Assembly (NCBI RefSeq): GCF_019320115.1
Contig: NC_089593.1
Span: 11,747,908-11,811,907 of the forward strand
Length of the DNA stretch: 64,000 nt
From: Miscanthus floridulus
Taxonomy: Eukaryota; Streptophyta; Magnoliopsida; Poales; Poaceae
Direction of reading: 5' to 3'
Made by a program: the position numbers and the translations under genes. Of this stretch, positions 33,883 to 46,776 are shown piece by piece; position 1 is the stretch's first letter, and each line of letters opens with the position of its first letter. The notes under the pieces are model-generated. The model was not told where the DNA came from. It did no database searches and saw only the letters and a list, made by a program, of their open reading frames with translations.

Positions 33883-36800
33883 GTGCATTATACCGCTATG
33901 GAGGAAGTGCCCGCCGGAGAAGTGGTCACGGCTGGTATGTTTCTCGTCAACAAGCATCCTGCTGTTGTTTTATTTGATTCGGGAGCTTCTCATTCATTTA
34001 TGAGTCAAGCATTTGCATCTAGACATGATCAAGAAATAATTGAAGTAAGCAAGAGGGGTTTTAACATAAGTTCAGCAGGGGGAACTGTTGCTACCAAAAA
34101 GATAGTCAAAAATGTACTCATCTCGATACAAGGGAGGGAGTACACAACAGATTTGATAATATTGCCGGGGTTGTCGATAAGTGTAATCTTAGGCATGAAT
34201 TGGATGAAGTATCATGGTGCTCTTATTGACACTAGCACCCGCACTATTATGTTGAGAGAACCCACGGGAGGGAATGCTTTTCTAGTCCCACTCTCCCGCA
34301 ATTTCGAACCCCAACATTTAGCCTGTGCTATCCAAACCACCACAATATGTGATATCCCCATGGTTTGTGAGTTCCCGGATGTATTCCCAGAAGAATTACC
34401 AGGTCTACCACCGGATAGGGACATGGAATTTAAGATTGAATTAGTGCCAGGTACTGCACCCATATCCAGAAGGCCCTATAGAATGCCACCCAATGAGTTA
34501 GCAGAACTTAAGGTTCAATTGCAAGATCTATTGGACAAAGGTCTTATCCAACCTAGCTCATCTCCATGGGGATGTCCAGCCTTGTTTGTGAAAAAGAAGG
34601 ATAAGTCACTGAGAATGTGTGTAGATTACAGACCACTCAATGCGGTGACCATCAAGAACAAATATCCATTGCCCTGCATCGACATCTTGTTCGATTAGCT
34701 AGCGAAGGCAAAGGTATTCTCCAAAATTGACTTGAGATCAGGTTACCATCATATAAAGATCAGACCGAAGGATATACCTAAAACTGCTTTCTCTACTAGG
34801 TACGGCTTATACGAGTATTTGGTTATGTCTTTCGGACTAACAAATGCTCCAGCCTATTTCATGTACCTGATGAACTCGGTATTCATGCCCGAACTTGATA
34901 AGTTCATGGTCGTGTTTATCAATGACATATTGATTTATTCAGAAAATGAGTCAGATCATGAAGAGCATATGAGGATTGTCCTATCCAGACTGAGGGAGCA
35001 TAAGCTATATGCCAAGTTTAGCAAATGTGAATTTTGGATGAGCAAAGTACCTTTCTTAGGTCACATTTTATCAAGAGATGGAATCTCAGTAGACCCATCT
35101 AAAGTACAAGAGGTCATGGATTGGAAAGCCCCAACTTCGGTTCATGAAGTTTGGAGTTTTCTAGGGTTAGCAGGATACTATCGCCGATTTATTCTAGACT
35201 TCTCAAAGATAGCTAAGCCTATGACCAGACTACTTCAAAAAGATGAGAAGTACAAATGGACACAAGAATGTGAAATAGCTTTTCACACCCTCAGAACTTT
35301 GTTGACTACAGCACCTATGCTAGCACAACCAGACATTGAAAAGCCTTTTGATGTATTTTGTGATGCATCAGGAATAGGTTTGGGATGTGTGCTTATGCAA
35401 GAAGGGAGAGTAATTGCATATGCCTCATGGCAATTGAGAAAACATGAAGTCAACTACCCTACACATGATTTGGAACTTGCAGCCGTTGTCCATGCATTAA
35501 AGATATGGAGACATTACTTATTGGGCAATGTATGTCATATCTATACTGACCACAAAAGTCTCAAGTATATCTTTACCCAGCCAGAGCTGAACATGAGACA
35601 ACGAAGATGGTTAGAATTGATTAATGACTATAATTTAGAAGTGCATTACCATCCAGGTAAGGCAAATGTAGTAGCTGATGCACTTAGTCGGAAGTCCCAT
35701 TGCAACACTGTTGAAGCATTGTTGGAAGATGGATTCAACTTGTTACATCCTGTTGTACTACACAATATCACAATCAGTTGTTCACTTGAGAGCAAAATCA
35801 TAGAGCTATAGCAGATAGATGTAGGAATAAGTCACATCAAGAGAAAAATGCAAGAGCAAGAAACCAAACATTTTAGATTGGACGAAAGAGGTGTATTATG
35901 GTTTGAGGACCGGTTAGTGGTACCAAAAGACCAGGAGCTAAGGAATCAAATTTTAGCTAAAGCTCACTCGTCCAAATTGTCCATCCATCCGGGTAGTAGT
36001 AAAATGTATCAAGATCTAAGAACCCGTTTTTGGTGGACTAAGATGAAGAAAGAGATTGCAGCCTATGTTGCTAGGTGTGATAACTACAGTAGAGTGAAAG
36101 CCGTCCATATGAAAACCGCTGGATTACTTCAGCCATTGCCTATTCTAGGATGGAAATGGGAGGAAATCAGCATGGACTTTATCACAGGCCTTCCAATGAC
36201 GCCAAAAGGTCACGATTCAATCTGGGTTATTGTTGATCGTCTCACCAAGTCAGCACACTTTATACCCATGAACACACGGTATATAGTTGGAAAATACGCT
36301 GAGATATATGTTTCCCAGATCGTGAGACTGCATGGAGTACCCAGGACTATAATCTCATATCGAGGACCACAGTTCATAGCTCATTTCTGGGAGCACTTAC
36401 ACTAGGCTTTGGGAACCAAGCTAATCAGAAGTTCAGCTTATCATCCGCAAACTTCAGGACAGACAGAGCGAGTGAACCAAATCCTAGAAGATTTACTTAG
36501 AGCTTGTGTGATATCTTCAAAAGGTTCATGGGAGAAATGGTTACCTTTAGCTAAATTCTCCTATAACAACAGTTATCAAGTGAGTATCAAAATGGCTCCA
36601 TTTGAAGCCTTGTATGGCAGAAAGTGCAGAACTCCATTGAATTAGATTGAGCCCGGTGAAAGGAGATACTTTGGTATTGATTTTGTCAATGAAGCCGAAG
36701 AGCAAGTACGTATCATCCAACAACACATGAAGGCAGCTCAATCAAGACAGAAGAGTTATGCCGATAGAAGAATAAGACCACTAACTTTCGAAGTAGGTGA

Positions 36801-37290
36801 CTACGTATACTTGAGAGTATCACCCATGAAAGGTGTGAAAAGATTTGGGATGAAAAAGAAGCTTTCACCAAGATATGTAGGGCCATACAAAATTTTGAAA
36901 CAAAAAGGAAATGTTGCGTATAAGTTACAACTACCACCAGAGATGAGTGCAATCTTTGATGTGTTCCATGTTTCTTAGTTGAAGAAATGTCTTCGAGTAC
37001 CGGAAGAAGCTATTGCACCCACCAACGTGCAGCTTCAATTGGATTTGACCTATGAAGAAAAGCTAATTCGAGTATTAGAAGAGATGGAGAGAGTGACAAG
37101 GAGTAAGATTATTAAGTTCTATAAGGTGGTGTGGAACAATCATAGTGAACAAGATGCTACGTGGGAAAGAGAAGATATCTACGAGAAGTTTATCCCACCT
37201 TTTTCCAAGAATGGTAGGTCTTGCAAATCTCAGGACGAGATTTTTATAAGGGGGAGGGGCTGTAACACCTCGGGTGTTAGCCTTGCATAA
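33883..37290 (+). pseudogene. pol: RLG-2 pol: protease, RT, RNase H, integrase, chromodomain
   Basis: Protease: [17 protein letters not shown] near 33964-34014. RT at about 34370-35230; the active site reads FINDILIYS, so the first catalytic Asp is Asn. RNase [14 protein letters not shown] and [10 protein letters not shown]. Integrase at 35848-36645: HHCC finger with the last Cys replaced (RCDNYSR), SMDFITGLP (Asp kept), IISYRGPQF (second Asp replaced by Tyr) and QTERVNQ (Glu kept). The chromodomain-like end KIIKFYKVVWNNHSEQDATW is near 37105-37170. The frame runs into the 3' LTR and stops at 37290. TAG codons are at 34696, 35809, 36403, 36643 and 36976; there is no TAA, TGA or frame change. 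Confidence 0.92.
37246..37260 (+). other. RLG-2 polypurine tract
   Basis: The purine-rich stretch ataagggggaggggc lies directly before the 3' LTR start. Confidence 0.8.
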
Positions 37291-40200
37291 CTTGACTTGC
37301 ATAACATGAGCATGATCATCATGCATTCATAAACAAGCATTTACAATTGAAACATTTGATTGAAACATCTACAATATTTGCTTGTTATCCCATGTTTCAT
37401 TATCATGTGCAATCTTTCTCGTTATTTCATGTCTCCATGAGTATATGCAAATGATCATGAATGAAAACATGTACTTGGTAGATGTGAGTCACAAAAACAT
37501 GTAACCACACTTGGGTTAGCAATTAGAACATTGTTCACGAAAGTCACTTTCCTTAATCAAGCCTTTAAGGCATGTTTCATGTGTTTGCCCTAACTAGCTC
37601 TATGAGTGACTACTACATAAAATGATTGAGTGACCTTGCAAATTGCTTAAACATGCTTAGGATATCATTATGAACAACTTTGGTATTTAGGGCTAGGGCT
37701 AAATTGGTCATTTAGTCATGGTTTGAGTAAGTATCATCATTTCAAAGTGACATGTTTGACTAAAGTTGAACTAGGTGCTAGGGACCTTGCATGGAGGAGC
37801 TCACTAAAGCAATGTTGTAGTGTTTGACATAAGGAACAACTTTTATTTTTGGGTCTTTGACTGATTCAGCTCCTAACATGTGTGAATTTGGATTTCAAAA
37901 ATCAGAGAAATCAACCATTTCAACACTTAGCAAATTTTGCTAAGTCATGAACCCTGACAGCCTGAGAGGCCAACCTTGAGCATGATTTTTCTCTATTTCT
38001 ATTGTGAATTAGAACAAGTGCCTTGAACAAGTTTTGTAGCTGGTACATAGGTCTACAATTTCGGTTTAGGAAGTTTTGACTAGAAGTCCACGGATTCAGA
38101 GTTTTCATCGTTGCAAAACCCATCGTCACGCTCGGCATGTCGCGTCTGAACGAACTGAATCAAGCCATCAGTGGCCGACCGATTCAGGCCGTGGTCGCCA
38201 CGTGGTGCGGAGCATGGCCACGCGTCGCCAGTGCTCTACCCAGCATGGCCAAGGCAGGCCGAAGCGTGCCTTCATCACGCCAGCGCCCGCCCGCACTCAG
38301 CCGCGCACCCCATTTGCTTAGCCTCAATTTCCTTCGTCGTCTCGCAGCGCCAGCAGCAGCCGCCGAGCTCTCGCAGCTCTGTCATCGCCATAACCGCGCA
38401 CAAGCTCATGCCTAGCCACTCCATCACCACCGCAGCACTCCATCGCCACCACAGCAGCGCACTGCCTCCTCCCGTGCCCGCTGACAGCCTTCGGTAAGCG
38501 CCAGCGTCATGCGCAAGCTCACCGGAGCTTCCTCGCCGCGCCCATCACCATGGCTGGGGCGTGTCCCTCCACCATAGACCACGTAGCCATGCGCATTAGG
38601 TTCGCCTAAGCCTAGGGATACTCATCCGTGCCCTTTTTCGCTTCGCCGTGGCCTCCACCGGCGTACCGCCGTGGTCCAGCCCCGCCGCTCCGCCATTGCC
38701 GCCGCCGTCGTCTCTAGAGTCAGCAATAGGTCCGGCCATCTGGCTCATTATACGCGCCGCCGTGCTCTGCTGTGTCTCGCTGACCAGTGGGTCCCGCATG
38801 TCAGTGACTCCATGTTTCAAATCCAGTTCAGTTTGAATGCAGATTCACATGTGTTTTGTTATTTTTGTATCTTCAGTTTGGTAGCTCCTAAATTTGTGAA
38901 ATAAATTTTGTAGTGTTCATTAGGAAGTGTAGTATTTAGGAAAAATATGTTCTTGACTTGTACAGTAGAAATTTTTGGAGAATTAAATAGGGATTTGAAA
39001 TGTGCTTTTGAATGCATTCAAATTTGTTTATTTTATATCTAGAGTTCCTGTGCTCCAAAAATTATGAAAATTTTGTGGTAAGCTAGTCTTAGCATATGTG
39101 AGCTCTGGTAAAAATTTTAGGACCAGTGCATGGGTAGATTTATAGTTATAGATTTTTCTTTTATGGATAGTCAATCCTTGCATGAATTTTCATAAATTAA
39201 TTATGAGTCCAAAATTCATGAAATTTGTTGGAGGCAATCCTAGTACCATATGGATGTTAAGAAAAATAGGAAATCTGTTGCTTGACACTTTTCAATAGGA
39301 TTTTCCATTTATGCTATTTCAAGCCTTGCTTCCTTGTCATTTTTTCATAGGATGTTCTACTTGGTAAAATGACATGAAATTTTTATAGTAGTCCTTTGAT
39401 AGCAATAGTAAGACACTGTAAATTTTTGAGAATTTATGAAGTATATCTGATATATGTTTATTATTTAACCTAGATATCTAAATAAAATAATAAAGGCAAT
39501 TTAATAAATAGTTTGGGCTTCATTATTATATTATCTTAAATGTATTTGGTATGCTTAAACTGTTGGTAGATTCTATGTTGTCAAATTTTGAATGATTACA
39601 TGAAGTGGAAGTATTATTACTTTATACTGCATATTAAATAGTTTCCGGACTGATTCTAGAGTGTGATGAGTTGCATGTGGAAACTGCTGTGTACTGTAAA
39701 AATGGTTAATAACAAAGTTGTAGAGAATTTGATAAGCTTTCCAGAAAGTCTAGGATCACTGTTTTTGGATTAGTAGAACTCCAGTTATGAGTAAAACAAG
39801 TAGCTACTGTTTGTGGCATGGTCGATGCATTGTAGAAGTAGTTAGTAATAATCGAGAAGAGATATGCACCTACTCAATAAACATGATGCACTTGTTAACA
39901 TATATGCATTCGTAATACTTATGCCATACTCATGCATCTAGGATCGGAGGAAGAGATCACGTTGCTGGAATTCGAAGAAGCAGAGGAAGGGAACCAGCAG
40001 GAGGATCCGCAAGCCACAGCTCCCGAAGGTGTGGAGCAGAACCCTGAAGAGCTTCTGGAGTGTCCTGACCACCATCCTACTTCCTTTCTATGAGGCAAGC
40101 CCCGGAGCATTATAAGTCTCCCAGTAATTTACAAATGTTTACTTATGTATTTATGATTGATGCATTAGGTTATAAGAGTTGAATGAAACCACTTGATGCA

Positions 40201-41591
40201 TGTAAATTCCTTGTCTAGATATTAACCCTTTAACCGGTATAGGTCCAGGATCAAATATATGCTTAGCCATGCTTAGACCGGTAGAAGTCGGGTGATGTCC
40301 TGTCACCTGCGAGATGTAGGTGGATACCGGAGCACGGTTGGCTGTATCTGCTATCGTGGAACAGAACCATGAGGTAAAAGTAAATCAAGACTGGACAGGA
40401 AGTCGATAGAGAAGCAACAAGACATGGAGGTCTTAGGTGTGGATTTATCCCCGTCCATGTCGATTAAGGACCATACCATTGTTGGTGCTTCTGACAAGAT
40501 TGAACGCATGCCTCTCACTTAGCTGGCCAGATAACTCGTTCCGACCACGAAGCCGAGTAATTCAACTCAGGCCGGGAACCGTTCTGTGGTGCGCTCCTTC
40601 CGGGGAACGATCAGACTGAGCCCAAGGGTAGGCTTGGCCTGAGCATCCTGGCATCTGGTGTTCCAGATTGTGCGGCGCAGTATGGACCCGCAAAATGTGT
40701 ACCGGAGTTGTACCAAAGGTGACCTAAGGCTATCATGGCTGGTAGACCTAGGTTTGTGTTAGGAATAAATTCCCAGCTGGTTGAAATCGATTCGAATCAT
40801 CGTCTCTCCCGGATAGTGAGAAACTTGGCTAGTCCCAACATCGTAGCAACTATGTTATGAAACATGATGGTTTGGATGAATATGGAATTACAATACCTGC
40901 TATGGTTACTATTGTATGCTGCTAAATGATATACCACATGTTTGGCACAGGATAGTTGCTAATCTAGAAATGGATAGTTATAATTAACCTGATAAAGAAA
41001 TTGTAACTGTACCATGACTCAATTGCTTTTACGCAAAAATGTTGTCGAGTTACGTCCACTTATACAGCCTTGCATAATCCTTGGAGTCATTTTATTTCTG
41101 GTTCATGACGGGTAAGTCTAGCTAAGTACCTTCTCGTACTCAGGGTTTATTTTCCCATTGTTGCAGATGGCACTGTGTATCATGGGTATTGCAAGAGTTG
41201 CTTCTATCCCGCTGTGGATGAGGAGTAAGCCTTGGGCAGGCTTCTTTAGTAATTCCTATCTTTGCTTTTGTGGACCGTGATCTGGCTTGGCACTGTATCA
41301 AACTATGTTGGAAACTTTATCTTCGAACTTATTTGCTTCCGCTTTATTTATCAAACTTGATTTGTAATAACTTTTATTCGTACTCTGATGATGAAAGGTA
41401 TCTGTGAACTTTATGTAATATGTGGCATGTATGTCGAATCCTGTACGATCTTGGTTGTTGTAAATTGTTTATCGAGACCCGTCGTGGTACTCGACGGACT
41501 ACCGGGTTTATATGGGTTCAAGTATGACAGTGCGACCGCTTGCGGATTGCCATTGTACTTGTATTCTTATAAATTGGTCGGTTCTGCGACA
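37261..41591 (+). repeat. RLG-2 3' LTR (4331 bp)
   Basis: Same length as the 5' LTR. It ends ctgcgaca. Differences from the 5' copy cluster at CG sites of the GC-rich block (38070-38830), as expected for methylated cytosines. Confidence 0.96.
39942..40094 (+). other. Exon-like acidic segment in RLG-2 3' LTR
   Basis: Same 153-nt unit as at 29110-29262, nearly identical and open. Confidence 0.45.
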
Positions 41592-41596
41592 CGATT
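41592..41596. repeat. Target duplication of RLG-2, right copy
   Basis: cgatt, one mismatch to tgatt at 26424-26428. Confidence 0.85.
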
Positions 41597-42268
41597 CACA
41601 TACTCCATTACCGTCCTACTCCCCTGGCGTAACTCCATGAACTCGGTCACCTTCTAGTGGATAACGCCAGCAGGTATGAAGAACTCGCGGAAGGCGGTGG
41701 AGAACTCCTGCCACGTTGTCGGATGATCTGGTAGCTCCACGGCTAGGAAAGTCTCCCACCAGGCACCTGCGGACCCCAGAAGCTGCTAGGACGCAAAGTG
41801 CACCTTCTGCTCGTTGGCCACTTCGAGCAGCCGAAACTTCTGCTCCAGCGTGCGAAGCCAGTGCTCTGCCTCCAACGGATTGTCCGACGGTGTGAACATG
41901 GGCGGGTGGGTCTTGAGGAAGTCCTGGTAAGAGGACTATCCCTCAGGATGACGCGCACCACCCCCATTCCCACCGTTGCCTCCGGGGCCTCCACGGGCGA
42001 GACCCGCGATGGCCTGTGCCATAATCTCCAAGGCACAAGCAGTCTCCTGTCAAGCCGTGGCTGACTCCCGACGAGCAGCCAACAACTCCACCATGACCTC
42101 CATGGCGGATAGCGGCGGAGGCGGTGGTGGCGGCGGGAAAGGATGAGGAACCAAAGGTGGAACCTCCCGAGCTCCCTCGTTGTCACGCTCAAAGGCCCAA
42201 GCACTATCACCATGGCACCCATTGGCCGCTCCTGAACTAGTGCTTCCATGTCCGGACCTCAGATTCAT
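41597..42268 (-). pseudogene. gag: RLG-1B gag, N-terminal part
   Basis: Starts at the ATG complement at 42268 after a splice-acceptor-like tract. Proline-rich start, then the gag core up to the RLG-2 insertion, matching 2424-3100 of RLG-1A. A TGA replaces an Arg-like codon near 42050, at the same place as in RLG-1A. The frame agrees with the part at 25881-26423. Confidence 0.88.
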
Positions 42269-42284
42269 CTGTAAGAGAGACAAA
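42269..42284 (-). promoter_or_regulatory. Splice-acceptor-like site at the gag start (RLG-1B)
   Basis: On the minus strand TTTGTCTCTCTTACAG ends directly at the gag ATG. It has a pyrimidine tract and a CAG terminus, a textbook 3' splice site. RLG-1A has the same with TAG. Confidence 0.55.
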
Positions 42285-42722
42285 CCCTCCATTAGGACAC
42301 CCTCCCGATTAGAATCTAGGGATTAAAGAGATGGCAGCACATTTATTAAAGTATTCAATAAGTTAGTCCTGCCAATTTACTACTTTCATTATACGTGAAG
42401 GGGGATTCCTAGTTCAAAAGATGCTATTATATGATGCATGCTTTGACCTATACGTTCACTCAAGCCGGAATATAGCGGCGTTCGTAACATTTTCGGCACA
42501 TCGCACACTCACTTTCCGTATACTAAGCGATTTCTTACATAACGTAAGTCAGTGTACCTGCAGAAAACTGATTAGATAAAACCCGTGCCGCTATCCTAGA
42601 TACACCATATAGCTAGGGCTTATACTTATATAACTTAACTTAATCGCATCCTACTTTTCGCAAAACTTTTGTTGGTCAAACTTTTAGTTTTGTAAAAGAG
42701 TGAGGAACTCGTGACCATTATT

Positions 42723-42735
42723 GGCTCTGATACCA
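42723..42735 (-). other. RLG-1B primer-binding site
   Basis: On the minus strand TGGTATCAGAGCC, exactly the initiator tRNA-Met primer site, two bases from the LTR end. Confidence 0.9.
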
Positions 42736-42737
42736 AC

Positions 42738-45700
42738 TGTGGCAGAATCACCCGAAATAGCATACTTACGGAGGCGCTCGTCTTCCACCAGACACTAAGC
42801 ACCCCCAAAAGCAACTACAACGAGCGGTATCCGTCGGGCACACCCCGAGGGAGAACCCGAAAGATCCACATTTTTCCCACAGATCCAATAATGAAAACGA
42901 GTTACAACACAAGTCCCTCTCATACATTAGAGTTTCTTAAAAGTACATTATTACAATACCAAATACAGAGTGCGGAATGATAAACAGCAGAATATTAAAA
43001 GATAACATCTAGCGATAAGATAACGAGGATTTCGTCTGAGCCCACCAGAAGAATCCTCCACACAAGGTACTCCTCAAGCATCACCTGCAACAGGGGTAAA
43101 TAAACCCTGAGTACACAATGTACTCGCAAGACTTATTCGATAGTGGGAATACTTTCCTGACTCCAAGGAATATGCTAGGCTTTATGGTTGCTGGTTCTCT
43201 TTTAGCCAAAAGCAGTACTAATAGTGAGTCCTTATTGATATATTATTATCATCAGCCATATTAAGTTTTTATCTAGTCAATCTATATAAGCACCTATACT
43301 ACTTTCAAGCAAGAGTTGAGCAATCGATACTGTTCCTTCTCCTTTTCCACTTCTAGTTCTTACTATGGTGCTAAACCGTAGACAAGCCGTACCGGGTAAC
43401 CCGGCGATTCACGAATTAATGTGCCTAGCTGGGTGCCCCGAAGACACACGCCCCGCTTGTACCCTAGGCACAAGCAGGACTAACCTACCACTCTCCTGTC
43501 CCGGGTGTCCAGGTCCCCGTCCAAACTTGGACTCCAAGCCCCCACCTCTAAATCCCGGACTCAGTGCGGTGCAAGGACCTCCACCACCTCCTCTTCCCAT
43601 CAGTCGATCCGGAAAGAGCCAGATCCACGACAAGAGAGCAGCAAGTCTTCCCTGCGCCCATACCCAAGTATGTGCTCGGGACAATAGTCTGTGACTTGCC
43701 TAGAGTTATATGCAACGACTGGTCCTTAATCGACACAGACAGGGAAAAAGTGTAACCGGGCTATGCCCTGTTGGCCGCAGGACACAACCCCTCACACCCA
43801 CCAGTATCAAATCCACATCCCTGTCCGGTCACCATTTTTCCTTCCCATTATTTCATCATGATATTATAGTGTAATCACCTATTTGCGAGTAACGTCAGGT
43901 TACTCACGCTACCGACATCCTGAGCATAGCAGCTACTCGACCTACACTAGTAGGACTCAGGGTGGATATATCTATGCATGTAGTTTCCATAAAATGCCTG
44001 TAACGTAAATGCATATCATATAAATATATTCAGTGATCATTTAAAAACAAGGGTTATGCACCGGGGCTTACCTTGGGCAGGTGCCGAGTCAGCAAAGTCA
44101 GTACCAATAGGCTCCTGGGCTCCCTCCTATGTGAAAAGCTCCTCCTCGTACTCCTCGATCACCTCATCGTACTCCAGATCACCGACGGGCATGAAGTCTA
44201 CCTGTTTGTGATCTACATGAAATGACGATGCAATGATTACACTATGGCAACAGCAATTCTCAATGCAAAAGTGCCTCTATTACATTACTAAGCGAGGTCT
44301 TCCTACTAAAGTCTAAGCTATATACCAGTACTACTAACATGTATGACCACGTCCTACATTCTTACGATGACTACAGATATTCATACTCCTAATGCCAGTT
44401 TATGATAAAGCAAGGATAATAACTATGTCATTAAACGACTCGTTCTATGGTTACCATTTTTACAGCAAGTATATAAATGCCTAAGGAACCTACGGTAATG
44501 ATTTCAAAGCTAAAGTTATCGTCGGTTTACCACAACAAATCTTGCAATTAAAGATCGATATACTGCTAAGCTTTCTACTTCAAGCTTATGAGCCTACCAT
44601 CCTAACCGCTAATGGTGAACTAACTGTACTAACAGGTAGGCGACATTTTTGCGAACCTAACAAACTTAGTTTCGCTATTTTTGGAAAACCATGCAATTTA
44701 CTACAATTTATCGAAGTTGTATACATAATAGGAAATAATTAAGCATTTCAAATTCCAGGAATTAATGAAAATCGAATCTTCTTTCGCCGGCCCACCACGC
44801 GCAGCCTAGTCCAGCACGTTATCCCGCCCGCGCACGACAACAGTCCAGCATGCGGCCCACGTGGAGGCATGGCCCAGATGGCCAATGGCCTGCGAAGGGG
44901 AAAGCCTGTGCACGTCGATAAAAATGCACGAACACCCCCGACGAACTCAGCATTTGCTACGAGCTCTACGGTACTGTTTCGCTAGTCTACCGTTTTACAT
45001 CTGCACCCTCCCACTTCTTCTTCTTCACTGCGAGGAGGTCCCTAGCCCCCAGGGTGCGCACCGGCGCGACGGCACAGCACCGGGCGACCACACCGACCTC
45101 ACCTAAACCCCTACAGCCTACCTAAGGGGTCGATAGGTACCTGGATAGCACGTAGAAGCTACTGGAGGCGATACGACGAGCAGAGATGCAGGCACAAACT
45201 CCCTCCCCGGCGGTGGCTCCTGACCTACAAGAGCGAGTGCATTCCTGTGAGCAACAGTGAAGGCGAGGCCAGCGCACGAGCTAGCGAGCACCAGGGAGTA
45301 CTCACCAACACCCTTGCGTTGACGGTTAGGTTGGAGGCGGTCTGAGCAAGGCTGGCCACGTGAGCTCACGGCGGTGCGGTGATGATCGACGGGGGCACTA
45401 CCGTGGCGGTGGGGCTGGCCTGCTGCGATGCTATGACTAGGGTGCGTAGGGTGCTCAGGAAGATATGGCAAGACTGTGGGTGCACTAAATCGATACGAGA
45501 TGCACTGCGGGGCTGGTTCGCTGTTGGAGGACGTCGGTTCGGTCTTATGGAGCCGGTGCCGCGGAATTAAGAAATTCCGATCATGTGCAAGGACACCCAC
45601 AGCAAGGTGGGACGGGGCGCAGCCAGACGCCTAATGGAGCCATGCCTAAGGCGAACTAAGACCTACGGCTATGGTTAAGGCGAATTGGGGAAAATTGCTT

Positions 45701-46771
45701 CGGCGGCAAGGAGACAGTGGAGACAGGGGAAATCCTGGCGCGGCATGGCTCGGACCTGCGGTGGTCGCCAAAGCAATTACTGACCTGCACGGCCATGGGG
45801 AAACAGTAGGGCATGGCTCCAGGCGCTAGCCAACAAGGTGTGGCAGCAAGCCGATGAATCAACGATACGGCGACGCAGCGGGCAGCATCCGACAAGATCC
45901 ACAGTGCGAGTGCGATGCGAGGTGACGACGGGCAGACCATCGTCCAACGCACAAACGGCCAAGGTGATGTCAACGGCGTAGAACCGCCGTGGTGACAGGC
46001 GACGTGCAGCGCGGGACCGGCATGCTCCCGGCCAAAGCAGAGCAGGGCACGACGTGTGCGTCGTGTCTCGGTGGCAAGGAAAACATGGCGGCAGGTGAGC
46101 AGAGCGTGTAGGCGGGTAGCAGCAAGCAGGAGGCCAGGACGCGCGGGTCATGCGCGTGCACGGTGCAGCGAGTGTAGCCGGGCGCGGCAGCGGCTCTAGC
46201 CCGCATGGCAGAGCGCGCTGGCAAACCAAATGGGGTGATGACCACGCCTAGAGCTCAGCTAGGTGACATGCACGACTTTTAAAGCAGCTAGAAAATGAGT
46301 ACGCCGTGCTCCAAACGCCATTCCAATTGCTCGATGCGAAAGGGAGTACACCGAGCCATCACTCTCAGTCGCGACATTGCGCAACTTCTTAAGCCAATTG
46401 TTCTACAACTAATGCCAAAGGTGGCTTCATCAACCACCTCAAAAACTTACGTGGAGGACATCGATTTGAAAGGTTTCGCGTCGAAACCCCAAACTCGACC
46501 CCCGGGACGTACGCGCTAGCCATCCATGTCATCGACCACAACTTTTTATCGTCATTCCCAAAACGTTTTATAACCTTTAGCGTTAACAATAATTCAATTA
46601 AGGTAATAAATGCGTTATGTGACACGAAACATAACCTTATGCTTTCCCATTTCGTAAAAATGTTTCAAAGCCAAACATGGATTATAAAGCCTATCATACA
46701 CAAATGCACCTAAATCAGATGCTTACAAAATGTTTCAGTAAAATGTTATAATGTAACACCAGAGTGTTACA
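42738..46771 (-). repeat. RLG-1B 5' LTR (4034 bp)
   Basis: Matches 18420-22451. It ends on the plus strand in gtgttaca before the ataac duplication. The GC-rich block is at 44770-46260. On the minus strand a donor-like GGTGAGTA lies near 45300. Confidence 0.95.
44072..44212 (-). other. Exon-like acidic segment in RLG-1B 5' LTR
   Basis: Same 141-nt unit as in RLG-1A. Here the downstream site on the minus strand is caag|GTAAGC, a standard GT donor, while the other RLG-1 copies show GC. The acceptor is catgtAG. Confidence 0.5.
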
Positions 46772-46776
46772 ATAAC
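46772..46776. repeat. Target duplication of RLG-1B, right copy
   Basis: ataac, identical to 18415-18419. Confidence 0.92.

Larger units (their letters stand above)
26429..41591 (+). mobile_element. RLG-2: complete Tekay-type element with an extra H3-tail-like gene
   Basis: 15163 bp with two 4331-bp LTRs, tRNA-Met-type primer site, an extra gene (31526-32449), gag, pol with chromodomain, and polypurine tract. It is inserted in the gag of RLG-1B and is thus one of the youngest insertions here. The LTRs have equal length and differ by roughly 1-2 percent by eye. Gag-pol is in a single frame with ten TAG stops. Confidence 0.96.
18420..46771 (-). mobile_element. RLG-1B: Tekay-type element, complete but split by RLG-2
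   Basis: Second copy of the RLG-1 family, on the minus strand. LTRs are at 42738-46771 (5') and 18420-22451 (3'). About 13.2 kb remain after removing RLG-2 and its duplication. The frame is kept across the removed 15168 bp, so gag-pol is one frame with stop codons only. Host: gag of TAT-1. Confidence 0.95.

Noticed and set aside
32806..37290. Programmed amber recoding as the main explanation of the ten TAG codons
   Set aside because: RT and integrase also carry lethal changes, and CAG-to-TAG at methylated CHG sites explains the stops without a new mechanism.
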